From Pedobacter sp. Leaf216 (GTDB taxonomy: Bacteria > Bacteroidota > Bacteroidia > Sphingobacteriales > Sphingobacteriaceae), in contig NZ_LMKM01000001.1 of assembly GCF_001421515.1 (NCBI RefSeq), positions 113,680 to 177,679 on the forward strand: a DNA stretch of 64,000 nucleotides, written 5' to 3'. The notes beneath the pieces are model-generated. The model did no database searches and was not told the DNA's origin. It saw nothing but the letters and a program-made list of their open reading frames with translations. A program made the position numbers and the translations under genes. Shown here in pieces: positions 53,095 through 62,874 of this stretch. The stretch's first letter is position 1. Each line of letters opens with the position of its first letter.

Positions 53095-55605
53095 ATGAAT
53101 AAAAAATTTATTGCCTGTGGCATAATATTGTTTTCTGCCTTTACGGCCAATCTACTTTTTGCACAGGAACAACCGGTAGAAAAATCAACCAATCTTGTTG
53201 TTTACCGGGCAACGGCAACCAAGGTTAATGATCTTGTGCATACCAAACTTGATGTAGCTTTTGATTATGCTAAGCGGTACCTCTACGGAAAAGAATGGGT
53301 TACCCTTAAACCACATTTTTATGCCACAGATTCGCTAACCCTCGATGCACAGGGCATGGACATCAAAACGGTTGCATTGGTTGGTGCCAAAGGAAATACA
53401 CCGCTTAAATATGTTTATAATGACAATAAACTGCATATCACTTTAAATAAAAAATACACCAATACTGAAAAGTATACGGTATACATTGCTTATACCGCAA
53501 AACCCGATGAGCTAAAAGTAAAAGGCAGCGCAGCCATAACCGATGCAAAAGGACTTTATTTTATCAATCCGGACGGAACTGATAAGAATAAACCAACGCA
53601 AATATGGACACAAGGCGAAACGGAATCCTCTTCGGCATGGTTCCCTACCATTGATAAACCCGATCAGAAAACTACTGATGAAATTTCGATGACCGTAAAA
53701 TCGAAATACACTACACTTTCTAACGGAAAACTGGTGAGCCAGAAAGCCAATGCCGATGGAACCAGAACAGATACCTGGAAAATGGATCTTCCACATTCAC
53801 CATATCTGTTTATGATGGCTGTAGGCGAATTTAAAGTAACAAAAGATACTTATAAAGGCAAAGAAGTAAGTTATTACTTAGAACCAAAGTTTGCACCCTA
53901 TGCGAAACAGATTTTTGGAAAAACGCCAGATATGATCCAGTTTTACAGCAATTTGCTTGGTGTAGATTATCCATGGAACAAATATTCGCAGGTGGTTGCC
54001 AGAGATTATGTTTCGGGAGCTATGGAGAATACTTCGGCAACTTTGCATGGCGAACAGGTACAAAAAACCGATCGCGAGCTGCTGGATGGCAATGAGGAAG
54101 GAACAATTGCACATGAACTTTTTCACCAATGGTTTGGCGATTATGTAACAGCAGAATCATGGTCTAACCTAACCATGAACGAATCTTTCGCCACATTTGG
54201 AGAAGTAATCTGGCATGGCCACGATGCCGGTCAGGATGCAGAAGATAAGTCACGCTATGATAAGTTGCAATCTTACATCGGTTCGACCAAAAAAGGCGAA
54301 AGCCCTGTTTTAGCGCGTTTCTATTATGGTGACAAGGAAGATATGTTCGATAACATCAGTTATGCAAAGGGATCGATTATTCTGTATGCATTAAAAAACC
54401 AGATGGGCGATGCCGCTTTCTACAAATCGCTTAACCGTTATTTAACCACAAATGCTTTCAAAAATGGCGAAACGCAACAATTGCGATTGGCTATGGAAGA
54501 GGTTACCGGTAAAGATTGGAGCCCTTATTTTAACCAGTGGTATTACAATGGCGGCCACCCCATTTTAAGCATAGATTATGGTTACCAAAATGGAAAAGCC
54601 ACCATTAAAGTAAAACAGACCCAGGATTCGAGTGTTCAAACCTTTATTTTACCAATTAAGATTGATATTTATGCAGGTGGCCAGAAAATCAGGAAAGAAA
54701 TTCTGATCAACAGCCGCGAGCAGAATTTTAGTTTCGATGTTAACAGTAAACCCGACTTAATTGATTTTGACACAGATAAAATTTTAGTTGGTGAAACTAA
54801 CGACAATAAAACCGCAGAAAACTATTATTTCCAATATAAAAATGCGCCAAGCTATGCCAATAGGATAGAGGCACTTCAGTTCATCATGCAAAGCAAAGCC
54901 AACAGCGGCCAACAAGTACTTTTAGAAGGATTAAAAGACAAATCACCCGATTTACGTGCGCTAAGTATTGATGGCATTAACCTGGAAGATGCAAAAATCA
55001 AAGCGGTGGCTTTACCAATCCTACTTCAAATTACCAAAACTGATAAGGATACTGAGGTAAGGGCTGCTGCAATTGTGAAATTAGCTGAAACAGGAGATAT
55101 AACATATAAAACTTTAATGAGCGAAAGCTTAAAGGATAGATCGTACAAAGTAATTGCAGCGGGTATTGGTGGTTTAGCCAAACTGGCTCCGCAAGAAAGC
55201 ATTTCGGCTTTATCTTCACTAGATGCGGACACAAAAGATCATATTGCACCTTCTATTGCATCGTTATACATTAGCGATCCTAAAGATGAACATCAGGCAT
55301 TTTATGAAAAGATTATGCTTACAGGTGACCGGAATGAAATCTTTTCAGTAATTGGCCAGTATTTCCAGTACTTGAGGGCGAATACCAATCCTTCGGTTAC
55401 CGAGAAAGGTATAAACAACATCAGCAGTGCTATCGAAAGGTTAAAACTGCAATCCTATTTAAACAAACAACTGGCAGGTGCATATACTGCAACAGCGCAG
55501 GCAAAAACGCAACAGGCCGCAGCCGTAAGTGGCGATGCTAAAGCAAATTTTACCAAACAGGCTGAACTCTTTAAAAAAGGTGCAGCAGATTTAGGGAAGG
55601 AATAG
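53095..55605 (+). CDS. M1 family metallo-aminopeptidase, exported
   Basis: An 836-residue zinc aminopeptidase with a signal peptide (about 1-23, ending LLFAQ). It has the substrate motif GAMEN (308-312), the zinc site HELFH (340-344, catalytic Glu341) and the third zinc ligand Glu363 in NESFATF, exactly 18 residues past the second His. The C-terminal part (about 595-836) is helical with HEAT-like repeats (DKSPDLRALSIDGI, TEVRAAAIVKLAETGD) in place of the ERAP-type domain. It cuts N-terminal residues from peptides in the periplasm. It ends at a bidirectional terminator opposite the second susCD set. Confidence 0.92.
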   Translation: MNKKFIACGIILFSAFTANLLFAQEQPVEKSTNLVVYRATATKVNDLVHTKLDVAFDYAKRYLYGKEWVTLKPHFYATDSLTLDAQGMDIKTVALVGAKGNTPLKYVYNDNKLHITLNKKYTNTEKYTVYIAYTAKPDELKVKGSAAITDAKGLYFINPDGTDKNKPTQIWTQGETESSSAWFPTIDKPDQKTTDEISMTVKSKYTTLSNGKLVSQKANADGTRTDTWKMDLPHSPYLFMMAVGEFKVTKDTYKGKEVSYYLEPKFAPYAKQIFGKTPDMIQFYSNLLGVDYPWNKYSQVVARDYVSGAMENTSATLHGEQVQKTDRELLDGNEEGTIAHELFHQWFGDYVTAESWSNLTMNESFATFGEVIWHGHDAGQDAEDKSRYDKLQSYIGSTKKGESPVLARFYYGDKEDMFDNISYAKGSIILYALKNQMGDAAFYKSLNRYLTTNAFKNGETQQLRLAMEEVTGKDWSPYFNQWYYNGGHPILSIDYGYQNGKATIKVKQTQDSSVQTFILPIKIDIYAGGQKIRKEILINSREQNFSFDVNSKPDLIDFDTDKILVGETNDNKTAENYYFQYKNAPSYANRIEALQFIMQSKANSGQQVLLEGLKDKSPDLRALSIDGINLEDAKIKAVALPILLQITKTDKDTEVRAAAIVKLAETGDITYKTLMSESLKDRSYKVIAAGIGGLAKLAPQESISALSSLDADTKDHIAPSIASLYISDPKDEHQAFYEKIMLTGDRNEIFSVIGQYFQYLRANTNPSVTEKGINNISSAIERLKLQSYLNKQLAGAYTATAQAKTQQAAAVSGDAKANFTKQAELFKKGAADLGKE

Positions 55606-55641
55606 TATTTAGCATTAGCTTTAACTATATTATTAAAAAAG

Positions 55642-55672
55642 GAAGCCCGTTTGATTGTTTCAAACGGGCTTC
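55642..55672. terminator. Bidirectional terminator between M1 peptidase and lipoprotein genes
   Basis: GAAGCCCGTTTGA (55642-55654) and TCAAACGGGCTTC (55660-55672) form a perfect 13-bp stem with a 5-base loop. Six A just before it give a T run when read on the minus strand; the plus side is T-poorer. The flanking genes are convergent. Confidence 0.9.
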
Positions 55673-55697
55673 TGTATTTTATGCTGTTTATATTAAC

Positions 55698-56594
55698 TTA
55701 TCTGATGGAAACATAGTTAAGCGTATCGGTAGCCGATCGGCTTGTTGGACTAGCACCCCATTTAAAGGAGATATAAAAAGTTTTCGTTGCCGGGTCGTAA
55801 CGGTTATCGTAAGCCGGATCATTAGCCAAAGTTGCATTGCCCTTGCTTTTCATCGTTACCTTGTTGGTTGCAGGATCAACATTAATGGTTAATCCATCAA
55901 TACCACCGGCTCCACCACCGTCTGCCCAGTTCTGAGAAAAATTAACCGCATTAGCACCATTACTCGACAAATCTTTACTCAAGCCTTTAAAAAAGCCAGT
56001 TAAGCCGCCAGTATCACCTTCTCTAAAAACATAACCTTTGCTTGAGTATTTTCCATCATAACGATTTCTAACGCCTACATTAATAACCACAGCACCAAAT
56101 TTATTGCTAATTACTTCTCCAGAAGCATCTTTAATAATTACAGGTAAACCGTAACCAATAGCAGGATCAAGTGCTGTACTCACAAACTTCACCGGAACCT
56201 GTACCCTACGCTCATTCGCAGGAATCGTAATCGTTGTCGGCATTGTAAAAGCATTCGTTGGTACGATCTTTAATGGAGTATCAGTAGGGTGCGCCTTATT
56301 ATATGTTAAAAGCGTAGCCGGATCGATAGCTAAAGTAACCTTAATATCAGTCGGCTTTGTGCTTGATGCCGCATAGTTAATGTAAAAGTAATAGTCGGTT
56401 GGAACATCTTTTTGAATAAGTGAAGTGCTTAAAGAGTTGATGCTGCCATCACCCACTGGTGAGCCAACAGGAATTTCTACAACTGGTGTTGTTGATGAGA
56501 AATCAGGTTGCTCATTTTTGTTCTTCAAACAAGAAGACAAACTTATTATGCATAATGCTGCAATAAGTCCTTTAAATATATTTTTATTTTTCAT
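55698..56594 (-). CDS. DUF1735 (BT_3987-like) domain lipoprotein
   Basis: A 298-residue surface lipoprotein (signal ending SLSSC, Cys22) with a DUF1735-type domain (about 65-180: FYINYAASSTKPTDIKVTLAIDPATLLTYNK, TITIPANERRVQVPVKF, GYGLPVIIKDASG) and a C-terminal domain of about 110 residues. Such proteins follow SusD in many polysaccharide loci and are thought to bind glycan. The ATG at 56594 precedes the signal; the longer frame back to 56663 overlaps SusD. Last gene of the second susCD set. Confidence 0.8.
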   Translation of the reverse strand: MKNKNIFKGLIAALCIISLSSCLKNKNEQPDFSSTTPVVEIPVGSPVGDGSINSLSTSLIQKDVPTDYYFYINYAASSTKPTDIKVTLAIDPATLLTYNKAHPTDTPLKIVPTNAFTMPTTITIPANERRVQVPVKFVSTALDPAIGYGLPVIIKDASGEVISNKFGAVVINVGVRNRYDGKYSSKGYVFREGDTGGLTGFFKGLSKDLSSNGANAVNFSQNWADGGGAGGIDGLTINVDPATNKVTMKSKGNATLANDPAYDNRYDPATKTFYISFKWGASPTSRSATDTLNYVSIR

Positions 56595-56607
56595 CGTTTT
56601 AAATGAT

Positions 56608-58110
56608 TTATTTAACATCCCAGAAAATTTTAGACGTAAACTGGTTAATTGTACCTTCTGCAATTACATTTGCCGAGTTGGTGTTATATTCTCTTTGTGG
56701 ATATAACATTCTTACCGGGATTTTTTTGGTAGTTACCGTAGAAGAAATAGATATCGGCATATCTGCAGGAAGCTCTAAACGTCTGTAATCTGTCCAGGGT
56801 TCAATATCATTTGTACCGTTCATGGCTGCCCACTTTTGTTTAATGATCAAGGCAATTTTGTCTGCGTTAGCACTCCAATTTGCCACATCCTGATCAGCAA
56901 GGTAAGTTACTGCATCTGTATCCTTTAATCCCAGGTAAACAAAGTTGGCCGTTACAGCGGCTTCATAATTCGCTTGTGCATTACCGCCCAGGTAACCTCT
57001 TTGTGCAGCTTCAGCCTGTAAGAACAAACTCTCAAAATCTGTCATAATAGGCTGCGATTGATCGAATGATTTTAATACCCCTTTACCAATACCTGAAACG
57101 GTAGTAAGTGTCTGATCGAAATTTACATCCTGGCCCCAAACTAAGCTTACATAAGTACTTCCTGCACCATCATTAACTGTGCTATAAAACTTACCTAATC
57201 TTGGATCATTATTATTTTTTAGGAAATCCATGCCGTAAGTGCTGGCCAGCATATAGGTGTGCGATGCAGTTTTGTCGCCATTGGCAGCATAACCATATAC
57301 GCCCCAGAATGGATTTTGCTTACCAGATGTATTTAAATAACCTGGATTATTGAACATTCCCTCACCAACTCCGATGTATCCAAATCCATTTGCAGTAATT
57401 TTTGCAATCTCATCTTTGATGTACTGTTCTCTACCAGGAATTTCCGATTGACGTAAAAGAATTCTAAGTTTTAACGTATTGGCAAATTTACCCCATTTTT
57501 TCACATCTCCTTTGGCATAAATATCAGCCGTAACATCTGACGGGCTTACCGTTGCTGTTTTAAATAAATTTGCTGCTGTATCTAATTGCTTCGCCAGATC
57601 TTCGTAAATAGCCTGCCCTTTATCGTATTTTGGGTTAAGGAAAAGAACCGATTTAGACGCCTGCGTGTAAGGCACATTACCGTAAAAATCTACCAGGTAT
57701 TGGTAATCCCAGGCTTTCATTGTTTTGGCCACCGCAACGAAGAAATTTTGCCCTGTTGCTTTGCCCTGTTTTTCTAAAGAGGCGTAATCGTTAAGGTTAT
57801 CGTACAAATTGCCCCAAAGCGTAGTAGAACCGCTCCAGTTGGTGGTAAAATTGTACGAACGCTCTTCGTACCAACCTGAAACACCTCCTGGGGTCATCCA
57901 ATAGTTCATCCACAAGGCTGCAAAGCTGTAAAAAATAGAGCCGCCCGTTGTATATGCAGCAGTATTGTTTAACGCACCCGTTAATATTAAAGAAGGTTTA
58001 ACATTTGTAGCGTTGTTGGGATTATCATTAATATCTAAAAAACCCTTTTTACAGGCACCAAGCATTAATACTGCCGATACTGTAAACACATATATAAATT
58101 TCTTTTTCAT
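56608..58110 (-). CDS. SusD/RagB-family lipoprotein (SusD-like_2 type)
   Basis: A 500-residue lipoprotein (LMLGACKKGFLDINDNPN, Cys20) of the second SusD type, recognisable by LDINDNPNNATNVKPSLILTGAL at the N-terminus and the late YRRLELPADMPISISS with YPQREYNTNSANV. It captures cargo for the SusC at 58128, whose stop is 17 bp upstream. Cargo is unknown: no glycan enzymes are near. Confidence 0.88.
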   Translation of the reverse strand: MKKKFIYVFTVSAVLMLGACKKGFLDINDNPNNATNVKPSLILTGALNNTAAYTTGGSIFYSFAALWMNYWMTPGGVSGWYEERSYNFTTNWSGSTTLWGNLYDNLNDYASLEKQGKATGQNFFVAVAKTMKAWDYQYLVDFYGNVPYTQASKSVLFLNPKYDKGQAIYEDLAKQLDTAANLFKTATVSPSDVTADIYAKGDVKKWGKFANTLKLRILLRQSEIPGREQYIKDEIAKITANGFGYIGVGEGMFNNPGYLNTSGKQNPFWGVYGYAANGDKTASHTYMLASTYGMDFLKNNNDPRLGKFYSTVNDGAGSTYVSLVWGQDVNFDQTLTTVSGIGKGVLKSFDQSQPIMTDFESLFLQAEAAQRGYLGGNAQANYEAAVTANFVYLGLKDTDAVTYLADQDVANWSANADKIALIIKQKWAAMNGTNDIEPWTDYRRLELPADMPISISSTVTTKKIPVRMLYPQREYNTNSANVIAEGTINQFTSKIFWDVK

Positions 58111-58127
58111 GTTTCTTTTATTAATTG

Positions 58128-61100
58128 TTAAAAGCCAATTGTTGCGGTAAAACCATAAATACGTGTAGGAGGCGTTTGATTCAAGTTATTAACACCTTGT
58201 GCATTCCCTGTGCCCACGTTAATCTCCGGGTCAGTATAAATGTTATCACTAGGCCTGAACATAAATAAGTTTCTTCCGATCAAGGCAATACTTGCATTCT
58301 TGATAAATTTGGCTTTGCTCTGCAACCACTGTGTTGGTACCTGGTATGCCAAAGAAAGTTCTCTGATTTTCCAGAATGCAGCACTCATTACGTAGTTAGA
58401 GGCCGTATTATTACGGATGCCATCAGCCCAAAAAGATCCATTGCCCTGTATAGTAGTGGTATTGGTATTAGGAACAAATACGCCTGGTGAAGTTTGGATT
58501 ACTGAATTTGGATAAACAAAACGTTCACGACCAGCCTGGGCAGATGTATAACTAATACCCGCAAAATCCAATGTGCTTGCAAAACTATTATAGAAAACGT
58601 TACCACTGCGGTATTCTGCAACACCTGATAGCGTAAAGTTTTTAAAGGTAAAGCTGGTGTTAAAACCAACTACAGTACTTGGGTTGGTTTGTCCGAAATC
58701 TTTATTAATTGGGTTTGAAAGTGGCAAACCTGTATTGGCATCCACAATCACACGGCCTAGCGGATCTGTTTGGTAACTGCTCACCTGTAACGAAGGAAAA
58801 CTCTGACCTACTACGATATAGTTGTTGTCGCCAATACCCAATTGATTTTGACCCTGATATAACGATAGTACCTTATTGGTGTTGTACGAATAATTTACAC
58901 CTACATTCCATCTAAATCCGTTTGAAAAACCAATTACCGGTGCCGCGTTTAAGCTAAATTCAATTCCCTTATTTTGGCCTTCGCCAGTATTAATTACTGC
59001 ACTTGTATAACCGGTAGTACCAGATAAATCTATCCCGTTAATGATTTCCTGATCTTTGGTATTTTGCAGATATGCCGAAGTTTCTAAAGTAATCCGGTTA
59101 TTTAAGAAACCAACATCTACACCAATTTCTTTTGAAATGGTTTGCTCTGGTTTCAAGTTAGGATCATAAACTGCGTTATCAATAGAGTATCCTGCGGTAC
59201 TGCCATAAGGAAAGTTTCCTGCCGGACTGGTGGTAGAAAGCAATTTGTACGGATCGATCTGTACTGCGTATACTTTAGAAATACCTCCGCGGATTTTTAA
59301 GTTACTGATGATTTTGCTTTCTTTTAATGCAGGTATTGCATCTGTAAGTGTTAAAGCTGCATCAATTGCCGGATAAAAGAAAGAGCGGTTACTTTTGGCT
59401 AATCTCGAATCCCAGTCATTTCTACCAGAGATATGGATCGTTAAGTAATCGTTGTAGGTAGCCGTTAAATCTCCAAATAAACCCAGCTGGCGGGAGTTAC
59501 GTTCGTTTTCAGATCCCACGATCTCACCAGAACGGTTATTAAGGTTAAAAAGATTATCAACCACTAAATCGTTGCCAGATTGAGTCATGTACTTATAGTT
59601 TTTCTGAATCACCTGCGCACCACCAATCAGCGTAAATTTAAATTGCTTAAACGTTTTAGTTGCAGTTGCAAGAAAATCCCCTGTATACCTGCTTTCAAAT
59701 TCACTGTAATCTGTTACTGATGATTTTGTGTATTGATTGGCTGCTATCCCTTTACCCGAATTGTGTGCAAAATCCGAATAGGTATAGGCATAGTTCTTAT
59801 TTTTACCCAGTGTGTTTTTAGTGCTCAAACCACCTCTCGCCATCAAACTCAACCAATCAACTGGTTTATAGGTAAATGAAACATTACCCAGCAAATCGTC
59901 TCTTCTCTCGTTGTTGCGGTTTTGCTGTAAACCAAAATATGGGCTGTTATAATAATCATTGTAGTAATCGTTAGGATTACCATATTTCGAATTTAAATCA
60001 CTGTACTCAGTCAATGGTACGTTTCCTGGCGTATTGATTACATTGTTATATACCTGATTGTTACTCTTATCGTAATTTCTCTGAGTATAGTTAAATGAAT
60101 AATCCGCTAAAAATTTGTTCAGTTTACGTGTTCCGTTAATACGGATTGCAGTTCTGTTGGATTTATCTCCCGGAACATAACCTTTACTGTTTACACGCTG
60201 AAGGTTGATATAGGTTGTTCCGTTCTCGTTTCCTCCAGAGTAGGTAACATCATTCTGCTCATCGATACCAGTTTCAAAGAAACTCTCTTTTTCGCCATCT
60301 TTATAAGTGTAAGGAACCATCTGGTAAGTTCCATCTTCTAAAATACGGCCCAACGGTCTGATGCTTCCATCAAAACGCTCTCCAAAGGTCTGGTTCTCAA
60401 AAGGAGTATATAAACCAAATCCAAAGTCATCCTGAGTAGTACCACCACCAAACTCTGTTTGGAGCTTAGGGAAGTAACTTAAACGATTTAGTAAAGTGGA
60501 ATTAGTATAGGTTATGCTACCGCCATCAGAAGATCCCCTCTTGGTACTCACAATAATTACTCCGTTAGAAGCATCCGATCCATAAAGTGCTGCTGCGTTT
60601 GCACCCTTCAAAATATTCACATTGTCAATATCGTTCGGGTTAATTGAGTTCAGCTGGCTCAATGGAACAATAATACCATCCAAAACCAAAAGCGCCTGGT
60701 TGTTACCGGTAAACGACCTGTTACCACGCAATACCACCCTTACCTGGTCGCCGGCATCAATCTGGTTATTGGCCTGGTTAATCTGCAAACCTGCCACTTT
60801 ACCAGATAAACCCGTTGCAAGGTTGGTTGGCCTGCTCGAGGTTAGTGCCTTACCGGTTACCTGTTGCGTTGCATAACCGATTTCCTTTGGCTTACGTTTA
60901 ATACCCAATGCAGTAGAAATCGTAACCTCGCTTAAACTTTTTGAGTCTGGCTCAAGGTTAACATTCAAATTTGATTGCGTACCCACTGCGATTTCTTTCG
61001 CTACGAAACCGATATAAGAGAATTGTAACACCTCATTCGCATTAACGCTAATGGTAAATCTTCCATCCGACCCGGTGGATGTTGCTTTTTTTGTATCCTT

Positions 61101-61238
61101 TACACGGACACTAACCCCTGGAAGCGGCAATCCATCATTAGATGCAACCACTTTCCCAGTAATATTTTTACTCTGAGCATCTGCTTGTATGATACCGCAA
61201 AATAAAAATATGAATAAACACAGTACGAGTTTTTTCAT
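58128..61238 (-). CDS. SusC-like TonB-dependent transporter (second set)
   Basis: A 1036-residue SusC/RagA-type channel: signal (LVLCLFIFLFCGIIQADA), carboxypeptidase-D-like domain (about 25-105, ITGKVVASNDGLPLPGVSVRVKD), plug (about 115-235, LVLDGIIVPLSQLNSINPNDIDNVNILKGANAAALYGSDASNGVIIVSTKRG) and barrel to the C-terminal GFTATIGF. No STN domain. The start is followed upstream by an A/T-rich 271-base spacer shared with the divergent gene at 61510. Forms an operon with SusD and the DUF1735 lipoprotein; cargo unknown. Confidence 0.9.
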   Translation of the reverse strand: MKKLVLCLFIFLFCGIIQADAQSKNITGKVVASNDGLPLPGVSVRVKDTKKATSTGSDGRFTISVNANEVLQFSYIGFVAKEIAVGTQSNLNVNLEPDSKSLSEVTISTALGIKRKPKEIGYATQQVTGKALTSSRPTNLATGLSGKVAGLQINQANNQIDAGDQVRVVLRGNRSFTGNNQALLVLDGIIVPLSQLNSINPNDIDNVNILKGANAAALYGSDASNGVIIVSTKRGSSDGGSITYTNSTLLNRLSYFPKLQTEFGGGTTQDDFGFGLYTPFENQTFGERFDGSIRPLGRILEDGTYQMVPYTYKDGEKESFFETGIDEQNDVTYSGGNENGTTYINLQRVNSKGYVPGDKSNRTAIRINGTRKLNKFLADYSFNYTQRNYDKSNNQVYNNVINTPGNVPLTEYSDLNSKYGNPNDYYNDYYNSPYFGLQQNRNNERRDDLLGNVSFTYKPVDWLSLMARGGLSTKNTLGKNKNYAYTYSDFAHNSGKGIAANQYTKSSVTDYSEFESRYTGDFLATATKTFKQFKFTLIGGAQVIQKNYKYMTQSGNDLVVDNLFNLNNRSGEIVGSENERNSRQLGLFGDLTATYNDYLTIHISGRNDWDSRLAKSNRSFFYPAIDAALTLTDAIPALKESKIISNLKIRGGISKVYAVQIDPYKLLSTTSPAGNFPYGSTAGYSIDNAVYDPNLKPEQTISKEIGVDVGFLNNRITLETSAYLQNTKDQEIINGIDLSGTTGYTSAVINTGEGQNKGIEFSLNAAPVIGFSNGFRWNVGVNYSYNTNKVLSLYQGQNQLGIGDNNYIVVGQSFPSLQVSSYQTDPLGRVIVDANTGLPLSNPINKDFGQTNPSTVVGFNTSFTFKNFTLSGVAEYRSGNVFYNSFASTLDFAGISYTSAQAGRERFVYPNSVIQTSPGVFVPNTNTTTIQGNGSFWADGIRNNTASNYVMSAAFWKIRELSLAYQVPTQWLQSKAKFIKNASIALIGRNLFMFRPSDNIYTDPEINVGTGNAQGVNNLNQTPPTRIYGFTATIGF

Positions 61239-61509
61239 AGTTTTTAAAGTTTGTTTAAGTTAATATTCCGCGAATTACAGTTTTTATTATCAATAAATCA
61301 AAAAAAATAATGATTATCTTAAAAATGTTATAAATTGCATTTAAATAATCACTAAAATGTTTTAGTAATTTGGAATTATAAGCAATATCCGTAGAAAATC
61401 CTCTTATTTTTAGCTTGTTTTTCATTTGTTTTAATTTTGATTTAAAATTTATCGCCAACAAAAAGAACCAATCGAAACACACAAAATTTTCGCCTTATAA
61501 AACGCAACC

Positions 61510-62157
61510 ATGAAAAAAATTTTCTTACTTCTTATTTTAATCAGCCTCACTACTTACAATTTTGCACAGAATGTTACAGTAGGCCCAAGTGCGAAACCAC
61601 TTTTAAAATCAGTAATTAAAAATCCTGTTGAAGGAAGTCCTTATTTCAACACCAAATACGCCAATGGGAGCATTAAAACGGTTAGTCAGAAAGCGTTTGA
61701 CATTAAAAATGTAAGGTATAACCTGGAAACGCAACAATTGGAATACACAGAAAATGAAAACGTTTACGCCATTCAGGATTCCGTGCAATCTTTCACTTTG
61801 CTTGATTCTGTTGGCAATTCTCATCAGTTCATTAAATTAAAAACCGGTCAGGCAGAAGGTTTTTACGAAGCAGTTGCTGAGGGCAACGTTAGCCTGCTAA
61901 AACAATACTCGATTAAAAAAGAAATAGTAGAAGATTGGTTTACCAAGAAAAAAACCAACAAACTCGTACAGCGTACCGCATATTTAACCAGTAAAGCTGG
62001 AACAATTCAAAAATTTACGCCTTCAACAAAAAACATTACTACGGTTTTGGCCGATAAAAAGGAACAAGTAGCTACTTTCATCAAAAACGAACAACTGGAT
62101 TTAAAACAGGACGATGACCTGATTAAAGTGTTTAAATATTACAATACTTTACAGTAA
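61510..62157 (+). CDS. Exported protein of unknown function
   Basis: A 215-residue protein with a signal peptide (MKKIFLLLILISLTTYNFAQ). I do not recognise a domain. The body is lysine- and glutamine-rich with strand-like segments (GSPYFNTKYANGSIKTVSQKAFDIKNVRYNLETQQLEYTENENVYAI), reminiscent of small periplasmic proteins in Bacteroidota. It is divergent from the second susC and convergent with the NTF2-like gene. Whether it belongs with the susCD set is not clear. Confidence 0.6.
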   Translation: MKKIFLLLILISLTTYNFAQNVTVGPSAKPLLKSVIKNPVEGSPYFNTKYANGSIKTVSQKAFDIKNVRYNLETQQLEYTENENVYAIQDSVQSFTLLDSVGNSHQFIKLKTGQAEGFYEAVAEGNVSLLKQYSIKKEIVEDWFTKKKTNKLVQRTAYLTSKAGTIQKFTPSTKNITTVLADKKEQVATFIKNEQLDLKQDDDLIKVFKYYNTLQ

Positions 62158-62168
62158 AACAATAAAGC

Positions 62169-62624
62169 TTATTTACAGCCTGTTTTTCTTCTTGTATCAA
62201 TAAGGTAAACAATCTGCCGGCCTTGATCTCGTTTTACCAACTGAAAGGAATTTACCCCGCAATGGCTAAATTTTTGGCCAAGGTAAAACTTATAGTCTGT
62301 CCAAACCGAAGCCAGCGCACCATCAACCAATATTTTGGTAAAAATTATCTGTTCATCATATTTTTCCTGGTGCGGTGCTCCGATAAATTTTACAAAATCA
62401 TTTACCGATTCGGTACGGACAACCACTTTTCCATCCTTTTCAACAATTGTTTGCATAATAGCACTATTGGCAAACGCAGCCCTTGTTAAAGTACTGTCTC
62501 CGGTCTTCATCCCTTCGAAAAGATTATTTACCGCTTTTTTAATGGCGGCTTCCTCGTTAAGCTGTGCAAAGCTTTGAGTAACAAAACATAGTAAAAACAG
62601 GGCAAAAATGACTGATCCTTTCAT
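62169..62624 (-). CDS. Exported NTF2-like/SnoaL-like protein
   Basis: A 151-residue protein with signal (VIFALFLLCFVTQSFAQ) and an NTF2-like cone fold (about 22-145): AIKKAVNNLFEGMKTGDSTLTRAAF (first helices), ASVWTDYKFYLGQKFSHCGVNSFQLVKRDQGRQIVYLIDTRRK (strands). It fits the putative lumazine-binding / nuclear transport factor 2 group of small periplasmic proteins. No catalytic set is certain. Twelve bases from the previous stop on the other strand. Confidence 0.75.
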   Translation of the reverse strand: MKGSVIFALFLLCFVTQSFAQLNEEAAIKKAVNNLFEGMKTGDSTLTRAAFANSAIMQTIVEKDGKVVVRTESVNDFVKFIGAPHQEKYDEQIIFTKILVDGALASVWTDYKFYLGQKFSHCGVNSFQLVKRDQGRQIVYLIDTRRKTGCK

Positions 62625-62874
62625 GACTTCTCAATTACGTATATACCATAAATTTATAGTATTTTTGTAAAAGAAGGGAAAAGGAACCGCGATGTTGCAA
62701 AAAATCAATCGATTATCCACACATCTTTACTACAGTTAACTCGCTTTATATTCAGCGATTTACGCTGATTAAGCCAATTGATGTTAATAATTATTTTAAA
62801 AACGGAAAATTATAATCGGTAAACTTATAATGTGTTTTTATGCTAATTGGCACGGTTCTTTAATAGTATAATAT

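Noticed and set aside
61255..61482. Open frame of 75 codons on the minus strand upstream of the second susC
   Set aside because: Very A/T-rich, Ile/Lys-dominated composition and no recognised domain; it looks like spacer rather than a gene, though a small peptide cannot be excluded.
62713..62721. Exact TTATCCACA, a DnaA-box consensus
   Set aside because: Only one copy, no cluster, no dnaA/dnaN nearby; one chance hit is expected in a window of this size.
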